In this document: in pieces, positions 1 through 12,329 of the stretch
Layout: each line of letters begins with the position of its first letter
How positions within the stretch are numbered: the stretch's first letter is position 1
NCBI GenBank assembly: GCA_964035775.1
Contig: OZ038313.1
Span: forward strand, 27,311,007 to 27,375,006
Direction: 5' to 3'
Length of the DNA: 64,000 nucleotides
DNA from: Osedax frankpressi
Lineage: Eukaryota; Annelida; Polychaeta; Sabellida; Siboglinidae
Made by a program: the position numbers and the translations under genes
The notes under the pieces: model-generated
Database searches by the model: none
What the model was told of the DNA's origin: nothing
What the model saw: the letters and a program-made list of their open reading frames with translations, nothing else

Positions 1-271
1 TCGACACATATTTACAATAGGAATGAAACTAAATGTTCTATATATGCAAAAATAAATAAATGTATTTAGTTTAAAATCAATATGTGAGGAATTTGATAGA
101 AAATCAATTTTACGATTTACGATTTCCAAGAAACCATTAAAGTCAATTTAGTGTCATACATTTGAGGTGTCAACATGTGCACATTAATAAATATTGTTCC
201 TAGGCAAGTATGGTTCCTCGGGGCGAGATTAATAGATTACGGGGACAACGCTGGTGGCCACCTCGTCGTAC

Positions 272-2326
272 CTTTACGTTCTGTTTCCTCGCTGGCGTCG
301 CTGACTGGAGAGAATTTCCTGTCGCGACAATCGCATTTCTCGTCGTGTTTACGTTGGAACCACTTTAACAGACTGACGCAAGACGTTAAGTGAAAGTCGT
401 CTACAATAGTTTGTACGAAGGAATTGAATGCGGATTTTTGTATACAAATTAATTATTGAAGTTTATATATTCGGGATATTATTTAAAATAAATATAAATA
501 TTATTAAAATATATAAATTGCATCAAAAAAAAAAAGCAAATCAAATATATTTATTCAACTTCACAAAATATATGATACAGTAACAAGATAAATATGTCAA
601 TACTATTAAATGATATGTAAATGTTATATATTATATGTATATTAATTACTTTAGACAATTAAATATATACTTTCTATAGAACAGATATTTTAATTCATTA
701 TAGCATAATTCACATATGAATTATAATTTTAAATATAATTATTATAAATATAGATATCGGATGTTATATATATTAAATATATTTAAATCAATTACACATA
801 CTTTTAGATATAAATATTTATTTCGTTGAAGTTAATAATCCTCTACATCAGTTAATAGGTATTCCTACTTTAATTAAAAGCTATTTTGTTAAAGTATGGA
901 GCCATTATATGTATGAGTAAAATGTTATTATTATTATCAGATCATTCAATTAATATATAATTGAATGCTCTTATGATTATAATAATAACAACAATAGTAA
1001 TAATACGCCGTAAACTTGTTATTACTCGCAGATAATCTAGATTGCTTCACATACCTTAACATGCCGACCAAACTCACCTATAAATGCCATCTTTTCGTCG
1101 TCGTGGCTGAGTTTGTAGCATCTCGGAAATAGGGAATCCGAGTCTGCCTCCAGAAACCAGTGCACATTCCTCATGTTAGTGCATAGCCCCACCTAGCGGT
1201 TGTTCAAAACATGCTATAGAGTTAACGAGATAACGTTTAAAATATAATAATTAAATTTAATAAAATTAATTTCAAAATTATACTCTAATGTAATATAAAT
1301 GTATAATATTTAAGATAAATATATACATACAAATTAATTAAACAAATATTGCAGGTATATAATTATATAATATAGTTTATAATATATATGCAATATATAT
1401 CTGTACTATATATCTTTAATATTTGAAATTTCAACTGTTTCTGTTTTAATATGTTTGGGTTACTTCATATGATCAGCTGATTATATTTTACCATTTAAAA
1501 AATATCACATACAACATTTAGAAACAAATTTTTTAGAAAAATTACACACAATCAGGTTTCTTCATTAATATTGAATTAGAATTGTGCATCTCTGCATCTT
1601 TTTTTACTTTATATTATTACTCAATATCACTCATTGTTTTAATTATAAATATATATGTACCTAAAGTCACTATCATATGATATTGATTATTGATTGATAT
1701 GTAATGAATATATAATTATAAAATACTGGTAATGAATAATTAACATAGTTTTCTTTTCATTTATGATAATCAACATTAATTCAGACTAAAATTATATTAA
1801 TCAGATTTGCATTCGTTAGATTATTTTTAATTATTATATCTGTGTATTAATTGAATTATATCACATAATACATTTCAATAGAAAATAATATACGTTGATA
1901 CGTTATTATAAATAATAAAGATAATTAAAAAAGTATTATAACATAAAATATTTAAATTATTATTTAAATTATAAAGAAAGATATTATATATAGTTAAATA
2001 GTTTTTAAGAATACATGATATACAAAAACAATATATATATACAAAATTTCATAATTGTTTAGTTCCTTTAAAGTTCATTATAGAATTAAATTTGAATTCA
2101 ATTTCTATTAAATTTTTAAAAAATGGAGATAAGATGATTTACAGAATTATACCCAACTCGAAGAGGGAGCAAAGTCAGACTCAATGAGCCTTTGTACCTT
2201 TGTAGTGAATGATCCAGCGCTACCATAATGGTTCACAGTGTGGGTTGGTTTCAAACGTTTAATTTCGTCTGGGTCACGCTTCAACGACCACGTGAAATTG
2301 GCATCTTCATTTCGCACCATCCGCGA
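272..2326 (-). CDS. TTLL3: TTLL3/8 exons for the family-specific NH...GSFTTK and FPRCY segment
   Basis: Three exons lie here. Exon 2198-2326 (43 codons, acceptor TTTAG) reads [18 protein letters not shown] and later [12 protein letters not shown]. Exon 1078-1192 begins [13 protein letters not shown] and ends in phase 1 at ATAG|GTGAGT. Exon 272-400 supplies the next two bases, restoring ...[19 protein letters not shown]. This matches the TTLL3/8 pattern of an acidic-F-x-x-T-A segment. The tail of the last exon is basic and cysteine-bearing ([11 protein letters not shown]) and is less conserved. Its donor (AAAG|GTACGA, exon end 272) is the weakest border. Two introns of 0.8-1.0 kb separate the exons and hold only AT-rich sequence. 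Confidence 0.88.
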
Positions 2327-5300
2327 CTAAACCGTAAATTGAATTGAATTGAATTTAAAATTGTTCAATATAATTATATATTATGATAACAATATCATAT
2401 GATATTGAAAAAAATGTATTATGCGATGAGAAATGGTGTATTATATATAAGTTTCGATTTTAATAAATATAATTACCACCTGGTAGTTTACATAATTTCA
2501 CAAATTATTAATAATTTTGTAATTATTTGTAGATATATTAATCAAATGTACATAAAATATATTTGATTTAAACCATTATTCCAAATTTACCATCTTCTTC
2601 TTCCCATGGTGGTATTGGAGAATTATCAGATGGTATATCTATAAAAAAGTAAGAATATTAAAGTACATTAAATATATATATAAATTGATATACAATGTAT
2701 ATTATCAAATAAATTTTGATCCTATTTTTATGCATAAATTTGATTAGTAATTAAATTAAATTATTATAGTATAGTATATCTAACGTCATATTATTATTAA
2801 TCACAAGATTACGTAACCATAATCCAGATCATCCATGTCATCCAATTCAATTTTCTTTTCTTCTGAACTTTTTCTCATTTTTGAACGTGGTGATTTCTTA
2901 TCTGAGAATTATTATCTATGCTTTATTTTACATACATTATTACAAATACATTTACCAACATACATTATTACAAATACATTTAACAATGTACATTACTTTA
3001 TATACATTACAATTATATACATTATTACACTGGAAAAGATTATACCTTAAGCTATTATCATACTTACTTAACATAATTACTTGACAATAGACAGAATGGA
3101 TTCAGAAAATTAAATAATACTGAAACAACTTTACTTTCCTTATTCGACGATATCCAATAAGAATTACTTTACTAGACTTATCTTCTGTATTTAACACTGG
3201 GCTACACTACATCAATGACCAAACTATCAAATAGGAATTAAATACACCGCTTTAAAATGGTTTAAATGATAAATCTACGCAGGAAATTTCTTCATAAAAA
3301 TAAATACAAAAATATCTAACCAATAAAGAAACAAGCAAGGTTTGATTTGATCTCCAATTTTATTTGCTATATATCTACTTCATATTAAATATATTATAAA
3401 GAGATACCATGTAATTAAATATAACTTATATCGATGATATCGATGATATCTAAAAGCATACACCAACAAAATACTCAACTCGTCTACAAAACTATTCAAC
3501 TTAAATAAATAACTAGTTGATAAACAATTATATCCTCAACAGTAAAAATACTGAACTAAAAAATATTAATATGACCAACTCCACTGAATCTTTTCCAGGT
3601 ATTAACAATTAACACATTAACAACACTATAATAATAACAACTAACTCGGCAAAATACCTAAGCTTACATTTTAAGAGTGAATTAAATTTCGATAAATATA
3701 TTAACCCTTATATATATTAACATTATATTAATTGGATATTCATTTTTTAAGCCAAACTATAATGTCCTAAATATTTAAACTTAGATAACAGCCATACATG
3801 AATATCACTACTGCTACTTCACTAACTCATTCCTTAATAATCACATGACCCCAACACTGCAATACTATTGGACACAGTGAATATAAATAAAATAAAACAT
3901 TTTGACAGATAAATAATAGATCATACGACTAATTTACCGAATCAACAGAAATGACTACCCAACTAGAATTACAGAACTAGGACAATGACTGAATTGGATG
4001 ACGACTACTGACTCTATTGAATACAAATTACTTACTATAATAAAGAAAACTCTGAAGTGTGAACAACCACATGATTACGATAAGTACTTAATATTAAAAC
4101 CAAAAATACATAACTACGAACAACTGACCCCACCTTACGCTACCAACTACTAACTCTAAATACGACAAAAAAGATTCACCTCGAAGGCTTCCTAAACAAT
4201 ACTTATCTAACATCATATCACCAAACAGTTTCAAGCGCAAGCTAAAAAGCGTCCTGCTTAACGAAGTTATTAATTACAGTTCTTGCAATTACCTTTTTTA
4301 TTTTCACGCAATATAGAAAATGTGTTTTTATTTATTATTGTGTTTCTAAATAAATACTAAATATATACACATACACACACATACACATACACACACATAC
4401 ACACACATATATATACATACACATACACATGCACACACATATACATACACACACATACACATACACACATATACACACACATACACATGCACACACATAC
4501 ACATGCACACACATATACATACACACACATACATACACATACATACATATATACATACACATGCACACACACATATAAACATACACATACACACACATAC
4601 ATACAAATACACACATACATACATATACACATACACACACACACATGCACATACATACATAAACATACACATACACACACACACACTTACATACATATAT
4701 AAAAATACACATACACACATACACACTCATACATATACACACATATACATACATACATACACACAAACATACAGATAGCCATGTGTCAATGTAAATACAG
4801 GTAAGTCATGTATTAATTTAAATACATGTAAGTCATGTATTAATGTAAAGACAGGTAAGTCATGTGTTAATGTAAAGACAGGTAAGCCATGTATTAATGT
4901 AAAGACAGGTAAGTCATGTGTTAATGTGAAGACAGGTAAGTCATGTGTTAATGTAAAGACAGGTAAGTCATGTGTTAATGTAAAGACAGGTAAGCCATGT
5001 GTCAATGTAAAGACAGGTAAGTCATGTATTAATGTAAAGACAGGTAAGTCATGTGTTAATGTGAAGACAGGTAAGTCATATGTTAATGTAAAGAGGTAAG
5101 TCATGTATTAATGTAAAGACAGGTAAGTCATGTGTTAATGTAAAGACAGGTAAGTCATATGTTAATGTAAAGAGGTAAGTCATGTATTAATGTAAAGACA
5201 GGTAAGTCATGTGTTAATGTAAAGACAGGTAAGTCATGTATTAATGTAAAGACAGGTAAGTCATGTGTTAATGTAAAGACAGGTAAGTCATGTGTTAATG

Positions 5301-8300
5301 TAAAGACAGGTAAGCCATGTATTAATGTAAAGACAGGTAAGTCATGTGTTAATGTGAAGACAGGTAAGTCATGTGTTAATGTAAAGACAGGTAAGTCATG
5401 TGTTAATGTGAAGACAGGTAAGTCATGTGTTAATGTAAAGACAGGTAAGCCATGTGTCAATGTAAAGACAGGTAAGTCATGTATTAATGTAAAGACAGGT
5501 AAGTCATGTGTTAATGTGAAGACAGGTAAGTCATATGTTAATGTAAAGAGGTAAGTCATGTATTAATGTAAAGACAGGTAAGTCATGTGTTAATGTAAAG
5601 ACAGGTAAGTCATATGTTAATGTAAAGAGGTAAGTCATGTATTAATGTAAAGACAGGTAAGTCATGTGTTAATGTAAAGACAGGTAAGTCATGTGTTAAT
5701 GTAAAGACAGGTAAGTCATGTGTTAATGTAAAGACAGGTAAGTCATGTATTAATGTAAAGACAGGTAAGTCATGTGTTAATGTAAAGACAGGTAAGTCAT
5801 GTGTTAATGTAAAGACAGGTAAGTCATGTGTTAATGTGAAGACAGGTAAGTCATGTGTTAATGTAAAGACAGGTAAGTCATGTGTTAATGTAAAGACAGG
5901 TAAGTCATGTGTTAATGTGAAGACAGGTAAGTCATGTGTTAATGTAAAGACAGGTAAGTCATGTGTTAATGTAAAGACAGGTAAGTCATATGTTAATGTA
6001 AAGAGGTAAGTCATGTATTAATGTAAAGACAGGTAAGTCATGTGTTAATGTAAAGACAGGTAAGTCATGTATTAATGTAAAGACAGGTAAGTCATGTGTT
6101 AATGTAAAGACAGGTAAGTCATGTGTTAATGTAAAGACAGGTAAGTCATGTGTTAATGTGAAGACAGGTAAGTCATGTGTTAATGTAAAGACAGGTAAGT
6201 CATGTGTTAATGTAAAGACAGGTAAGTCATGTGTTAATGTAAAGACAGGTAAGTCATGTGTTAATGTAAAGACAGGTAAGTCATGTGTTAATGTAAAGAC
6301 AGGTAAGTCATGGGTTAATGTAAAGACAGATAAGTCATGTGTTAATGTAAAGACAGGTAAGTCATGGGTTAATGTAAAGACAGGTAAGTCATGTGTTAAT
6401 GTGAAGACAGGTAAGTCATGTGTTAATGTAAAGACAGGTAAGTCATGTGTTAATGTAAAGACATGTAAGTCATGTGTTAATGTGAAGACAGGTAAGTCAT
6501 GTGTTAATGTAAAGACAGGTAAGTCATGTGTTAATGTAAAGACAGGTAAGTCATGTGTTAATGTAAAGACAGGTAAGTCATGGGTTAATGTAAAGACAGA
6601 TAAGTCATGTGTTAATGTAAAGACAGGTAAGTCATGGGTTAATGTAAAGACAGGTAAGTCATGTGTTAATGTGAAGACAGGTAAGTCATGTGTTAATGTA
6701 AAGACAGGTAAGTCATGTGTTAATGTAAAGACAGGTAAGTCATGTGTTAATGTGAAGACAGGTAAGTCATGTGTTAATGTAAAGACAGGTAAGTCATGTG
6801 TTAATGTAAAGACAGGTAAGTCATGTGTTAATGTAAAGACAGGTAAGTCATGGGTTAATGTAAAGACAGATAAGTCATGTGTTAATGTATAGTTATATGA
6901 CTAACTAATATTTGTGATTTTTGAAAACTTTTCGACCCAACCTCGCCGCCTCAGACTATGTCGGACAGTTGGATAAGGACCTTGTATTGTAAAGATCTTC
7001 CGACACTATGAATAAGTAACAGGTTTGTTAAACGTAGACTAGGGGTATTGCCATATTACTTATAATTATATAATGCATTTTGTAACGTATATCATTGTTC
7101 TAAATAGAATTTATGAAAAATCAAAATTAATTGATATTACAAATATCATATTTTAAGAAAATATTTAAATAATTATTAAATAATATATCTTAAAATAATT
7201 ACTAAATAATATATTTTATAATAATTATTAAATAATATATTTTACAATAATTAATGTAATTTTCTGAGAACAGCGCTTTTCATAAACATTTTAGTGAAAA
7301 AGGAACAAATATAAACAAATTAAAGTTCAAAAAGCAATATTACTATATCTGTATTTATCAACAACTGAAGACTTATAATTACATATATTTAAAATCCCTC
7401 AAGTGACATACAATGTACGTCATACACCTTTATAGCCTTGTCAACTGTAGACTTGACTATCTTCATACGTTCGTAGTTCATCGATTGATTTAAGGATTGT
7501 TTATTCAGCGATCTTCTCGTTAAATTATCGCCATCTATTGGGAATTTTTAACAAATTAATTAATAAAACAACCAAATGGATATTATAGAACAATAATCGA
7601 ATAATAACTGAATAATACATTAATTAATTAATTATACCATAGGGATGGATCAATGGATGCCTTTCAGCAAATATTCGCTTGTTACACTAACTTGTTAAAC
7701 TATCTGCGACTATATCCATAGAAAATCTTCTTTCCAGACTATTGACTTCAGATAACTCCTCTTCCTGAAAAATGAAAGTATAACAAATTGAATTGCATTA
7801 CATTAGATTATAGAATATTATTAAAATCATATGCAAAATATATGTGATTAATTCTAATTCAATTACTAGAATAGAATAATTTTGTATGTTATAATGTGTG
7901 TATGTAAATCTTTAGCGATAGAAAATGAAAGCTGAAATTGATGATGAAAGAAGTTTAATTAGGATAAAGGTGTTGAAACATTGAATTCGTAAGAGTAGAA
8001 TGAAGATAAGGATGATGATTTATACGCTAGGGAAGAGGTGAAAAGGAGTGGAAAGTGAAGTTTACAAGAGGATCTAGGTAAGCCTTACAATGAGATGTTG
8101 GTAAACTTATAATTGGTAATAGTTTAGTAAATGTTGTGGTTCAAAGGCAACGTATGTAAATGCAGTTGAAATTAGGTGAGACGAGGAAAGGTTTGGCGAA
8201 TGGAGTTATGCTAGAGATATTGGGATACGATGATAAGAGTAGAACTGAGATGCATTGGGGAATGAATTTGAATAGAGGTAAGGTGTTGCAAGGAGTTGGA

Positions 8301-8764
8301 CTGAGGAGCAAAGATAGTAGTCATGGTAATGTGATGAATCATGTGCAGTATAGATGGAGACAAGATGGCGGTAAATTTACAAAGGTCAATTATAACGGTG
8401 TGGTGTAACCTGTCCTGGGTAGGGGGTGTGGTGTTACTTATTCTGGGAAGGTGTGGTGTAATCTGCTAGGGGAAGTGGTGTAGCCCAGTTTGGGGGGCGG
8501 GAGTGGCATAACCTGGTCATGCGGGGTAATGTTCATGTGGACGCGGTGAAGGGGGAGAGGTGAACCCGGTGCCAACGGACTCGACGAATTACTCAACGAC
8601 CCCCTGCCGGACAATCTAGAGAAGGCGGCACGACTCAAAGGTCTGCCGGCGGATGGAGACGGACCCGTCGGACTCGTCAGGTAGGCGGAGCCGACGCCTT
8701 CGCCGGAAATGGGTGGCATACATTTCAACGGGGGGAGAGCGGACTTCTTGGAACTGGACGGAGA
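272..8764 (-). CDS. TTLL3: TTLL3/TTLL8-like tubulin monoglycylase, 5' part of gene (nine exons, runs off left edge)
   Basis: TTLL3/8 enzymes are ATP-grasp ligases that add glycine side chains to tubulin in cilia and flagella. Nine minus-strand exons are read: 8513-8764, 7692-7764, 7428-7534, 6906-7005, 2818-2901, 2591-2638, 2198-2326, 1078-1192 and 272-400. They have AG/GT borders, and splice phases agree at seven of the eight junctions. Diagnostic family segments appear in order: [25 protein letters not shown], then [12 protein letters not shown], then [13 protein letters not shown], then FPRCYKL. The catalytic ATP-grasp part should lie left of the window. The junction 2591-2638 to 2198-2326 is out of phase as drawn: either a micro-exon is missed or the acceptor is at 2304. 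I cannot separate TTLL3 from TTLL8. The start codon was not identified; 8513-8764 is open from its acceptor, so more 5' exons are likely. Confidence 0.85.
401..1077 (-). other. TTLL3/8 intron, AT-rich, nothing else seen
   Basis: Low-complexity A+T sequence between two coding exons. I see no additional exon, RNA gene or recognisable repeat family. Confidence 0.7.
2591..2901 (-). CDS. TTLL3: TTLL3/8 exons for a charged, acidic linker
   Basis: Exon 2818-2901 reads [16 protein letters not shown], then an acidic run ending LDDMDDLDY. Exon 2591-2638 continues [16 protein letters not shown]. Both borders are phase 1 and join cleanly (GAT-TAT-G plus AT-ATA-CCA). TTLL3/8 proteins carry a poorly conserved acidic linker at this place, between the RGWVEK segment and the NH..AGSFTTK segment. 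The assignment rests on position, strand and phase more than on sequence identity. Confidence 0.7.
3090..4290 (+). mobile_element. Degenerate LINE reverse-transcriptase fragment in a TTLL3/8 intron (antisense)
   Basis: Plus-strand translation shows the order of non-LTR reverse-transcriptase motifs. [21 protein letters not shown] resembles the Q-x-GFR...TE..LL segment. [12 protein letters not shown] resembles the IDLSKAFDT box, ALKWFK resembles L-x-WF, and a degraded YIDD lies near 3425-3435 at the place of the YADD box. A less clear downstream part (to about 4290, ending near [13 protein letters not shown]) fits the C-terminal region of CR1/Jockey-like elements. Stops and frame changes are frequent, so it is old. 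No 5' end, endonuclease or target duplication was found. The clade is uncertain. Confidence 0.6.
4362..4772. repeat. (CA/TA)n compound microsatellite
   Basis: About 410 bp of ACAC, ATACAC and ACATAC units with few interruptions. It directly abuts the 27-bp satellite on its right. All open frames over it are artefacts of the simple repeat. Confidence 0.95.
4772..6891. repeat. 27-bp satellite (CAG-GTAAGT unit) inside a TTLL3/8 intron
   Basis: About 78 tandem units of 27 bp, plus-strand unit beginning GTAAGTCATGTGTTAATG and ending AAAGACAG. Variants include TATTAATG, GTGAAGACAG, CATGGGTT and GACAGATAAG. Five units are 2 bp short (AAGAGG at 5091, 5170, 5546, 5625 and 6001). These give a 455-bp higher-order period on the left. 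The GACAGATAAG variants at 6327, 6597 and 6867 give a 270-bp (10-unit) period on the right. Because 27 is divisible by 3, frames stay open on both strands; I do not call these genes. Confidence 0.95.
6906..7764 (-). CDS. TTLL3: TTLL3/8 exons for the conserved N-terminal segment (AIK...IFTIQGPYP...RGWVEK)
   Basis: Exon 7692-7764 (acceptor TTTCAG) reads [19 protein letters not shown]. Exon 7428-7534 reads through [19 protein letters not shown] to VDKAIK. Exon 6906-7005 reads [20 protein letters not shown] and RGWVEKFSK. The last two show the strongest TTLL3/8 signature in the window. All junction phases fit (1, 0, then 1 into 2818-2901). The exon's 5' splice site at 6905/6904 (A|GTTAGT) lies about 12 bp from the edge of the 27-bp satellite, so that intron starts almost directly with satellite. 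Confidence 0.88.
8398..8526. repeat. Degenerate ~26-bp minisatellite, about five copies
   Basis: GC-rich degenerate units built on GTGGTGTAACCTG...CTGGG, for example at 8398, 8424, 8450, 8474 and 8501. They lie just beside, and slightly overlap, the inferred upstream TTLL3/8 exon. The array may have formed by slippage at the exon border. Confidence 0.6.
8513..8764 (-). CDS. TTLL3: TTLL3/8 upstream Ser/Pro-rich exon (inferred)
   Basis: On the minus strand a GC-rich block starts after a good acceptor (ATTACAG) and stays open for 84 codons to CAG|GTTATG. It encodes a Ser/Pro/Gly-rich, probably disordered stretch (for example [20 protein letters not shown] and [17 protein letters not shown]). 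It ends in phase 0, which fits the phase-0 start of the next exon at 7764. Attribution to the glycylase gene is inference from strand, order and phase. An independent small gene remains possible. On the plus strand the same block has interrupted frames. Confidence 0.55.
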
Positions 8765-8999
8765 CTGTAATGTGCAGAATGGTAAGACGGTGAAAGTGAA
8801 ATGCGAATGGGTAATAGAATAAGTCGAAAATGTGATACAAATTTATGATCTGTGAAAACAACAGCAGATGAATAATTAAACATATTGTGTTCAAACGTAG
8901 ATAAAACAAATATGGTAATTAATTAAATATATCCGACAGTAATCGAATCATATAATTAAATCTCGATATCCTAGCATATCAAATATTTATAATATTCAT

Positions 9000-9075
9000 T
9001 GTGAATGAGTGAGTGAGAGAGTGAGTGAGTGTGAGAGTGTGTGAGAAAGCGAGGGGTAGAGAGCGAGAGAGGGAG
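9000..9075. repeat. GTGAGA-type microsatellite
   Basis: Short imperfect run of GTGA, GAGA and GTGTGAGA motifs. No gene seen. Confidence 0.7.
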
Positions 9076-9479
9076 AATTCATAAAACTAATTAAACTAAT
9101 GATTCTAAAATAAACTATTATGTTAATTAATAAGCTAAAATAAGATCTACTAACGTAATTGTCGACATTTGATCGTTTATATCTTTGCATATCATTCCTT
9201 ATCATTGTATCGGTTCTAATTTTTTGGTTTGCTTGTTCCAGCTATACATATTAATTATGGATATCTTATTGGATTATTATGTAATTTTAATAAGTCTAAT
9301 AATAGTAATAAATATTAAATTGATAGGCCTCTCTTATAAATGTTATTACTAATTTTTATTTCCTAAATAAATACAATAAATAATGTATCAAATAAAATCA
9401 TTCATAAACATAAATGCCGTTTACAATAATTAATGAAAATGATATCGCGACAATAAAAACTAAAATTTAAAAGTAATCC

Positions 9480-10880
<1,401 letters not shown>

Positions 10881-11525
10881 CAGAGAAAGTAGCGATAGTG
10901 TTACATTTTATATAAAATAGGAATTTAATTAACATTAAACATTTGAACTAAAAATAAAAAACAAAATATTAAATTCATTCAATGTAGTCTTATATAAGTT
11001 ATTAAACAATATAATTAATGAATTATGATTTATGAGTATTTTACAATGAGTTATATTCATTGGCTTTATATACAAGATAATGAACCTAATAATATATTTA
11101 ATCTAAATTTAAACATAATATATTATAATATATGTTGATTTCTTCAATCTAAACTTAGATATTCGGAATATGACTACTAATCATTAAACACATCATTCAT
11201 GAAGCTTAAAATGAAAAATTAACCGAATGTATTATACAATTATATAATATATTATCAAGACATCCAATATAATAATTATAGCATCTATAACATTATTTAT
11301 TAACATTATAATCTTGAATTATCTTAAGAATGATTTTTTATGATTATAACAAGGTTTATTATATAGTAAAATAATTTACAAAAAATAGATATATTGAATC
11401 CATGCAATATAGCTAAAAGAATGGGCTGTTTTACAGGCTGAATTCAATTAACCTACATTATAATTGGCAACTGTATTATATTAATAAATATTTATAATTT
11501 GCTTGTTTTATAGTATAGTAACTAT

Positions 11526-11537
11526 ACATATATACAT

Positions 11538-11582
<45 letters not shown>

Positions 11583-11605
11583 TTTATATATATATATATA
11601 TATAT
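11526..11605. repeat. (TA)n microsatellite
   Basis: Nearly pure TA run in AT-rich intergenic sequence. A second run lies at 11955-12003. Confidence 0.9.
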
Positions 11606-11967
11606 TATGTATTAGTATTTTAAGCAATATTTAAATATGAGCAAATGAGTTTTTAAAATAAGAGTTATTAAAATAATAAATATATTATAAAATTAAAAAG
11701 AAATTATATTTTTCTAATTAAATCTGGACTCACATTTATTTATTAGATGTTTTTATGTTATCATATTATAGGCTTGAAGATTAATTGTGTTGTTAAAATA
11801 GACTATTTATTAAACTTAAAATATATTAATATACGCCAAGAATTTTAACTTTATAAATCTATTAAATATGTAATGGAAATATTTAAATAAAATATTATTA
11901 TAAATATTTTAATTGTTTAAATTTTCTTAGAAATTTTTTACCAAACTTTTAATTAATATATATATAG

Positions 11968-12006
<39 letters not shown>

Positions 12007-12192
12007 GGACTCTTAATTATAACTGTTATTTATAACAGCATATAATAATAATAATATTTATTTTCAAAATTCACAGAATTATAAATATCCGTATACTATA
12101 TGGACACTATGGTTAATATGTATTATATGTTTATAAATATATATACAGTAATTACCATAAATTGAATAAGATTTAAAACACCGAACACTAAC

Positions 12193-12329
12193 AATTTTTT
12201 TCTGCTTCTCAATATGAGATTGTTGTCTTGACATAAAATCAGTATTTAGAGATTCGACGATTCTTGTGCTATTGAGAGCTAATTTCGGATGATACGTAAA
12301 CGTATTGTCTTTTAAAGAATCTTTATGTT
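12193..12329 (-). CDS. Orphan exon of an unrecognised protein
   Basis: A 45-codon minus-strand exon with acceptor AAATTAG and donor ATT|GTTAGT. It encodes FTYHPKLALNSTRIVESLN followed by TDFMSRQQSHIEKQKKI. The composition is ordinary globular or coiled-coil protein, unlike the low-complexity translations around it. The F-x-x-x-P-K...S pattern followed by a charged helix recalls linear motifs of microtubule and ciliary proteins, but I do not recognise the family. It starts with two bases of a split codon and ends in phase 0. It could be a far upstream exon of TTLL3/8 or of a separate gene. No neighbouring exon is firmly placed. Confidence 0.5.

Noticed and set aside
4335-4778. Cys/Val/Met/Tyr and Thr/His frames
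   Set aside because: CA/TA microsatellite.
5155-6892. Open frames with Lys/Gly/Ser/Val or Thr/His/Asp/Leu repeats
   Set aside because: Products of the 27-bp satellite; same frame logic, and no non-repeat protein sequence at either end.
8160-8408. 82-codon plus-strand open frame
   Set aside because: No family resemblance, lies opposite a TTLL3/8 intron and ends in a minisatellite.
8540-8790. Plus-strand coding reading of the GC-rich block ([20 protein letters not shown])
   Set aside because: It needs two frames with a stop between. The minus strand is open from acceptor to donor with fitting phase, so I prefer that strand.
12079-12192. Extension of the orphan exon frame to the left
   Set aside because: Past the GTTAGT donor the frame becomes AT-noise (Tyr/Ile-rich).
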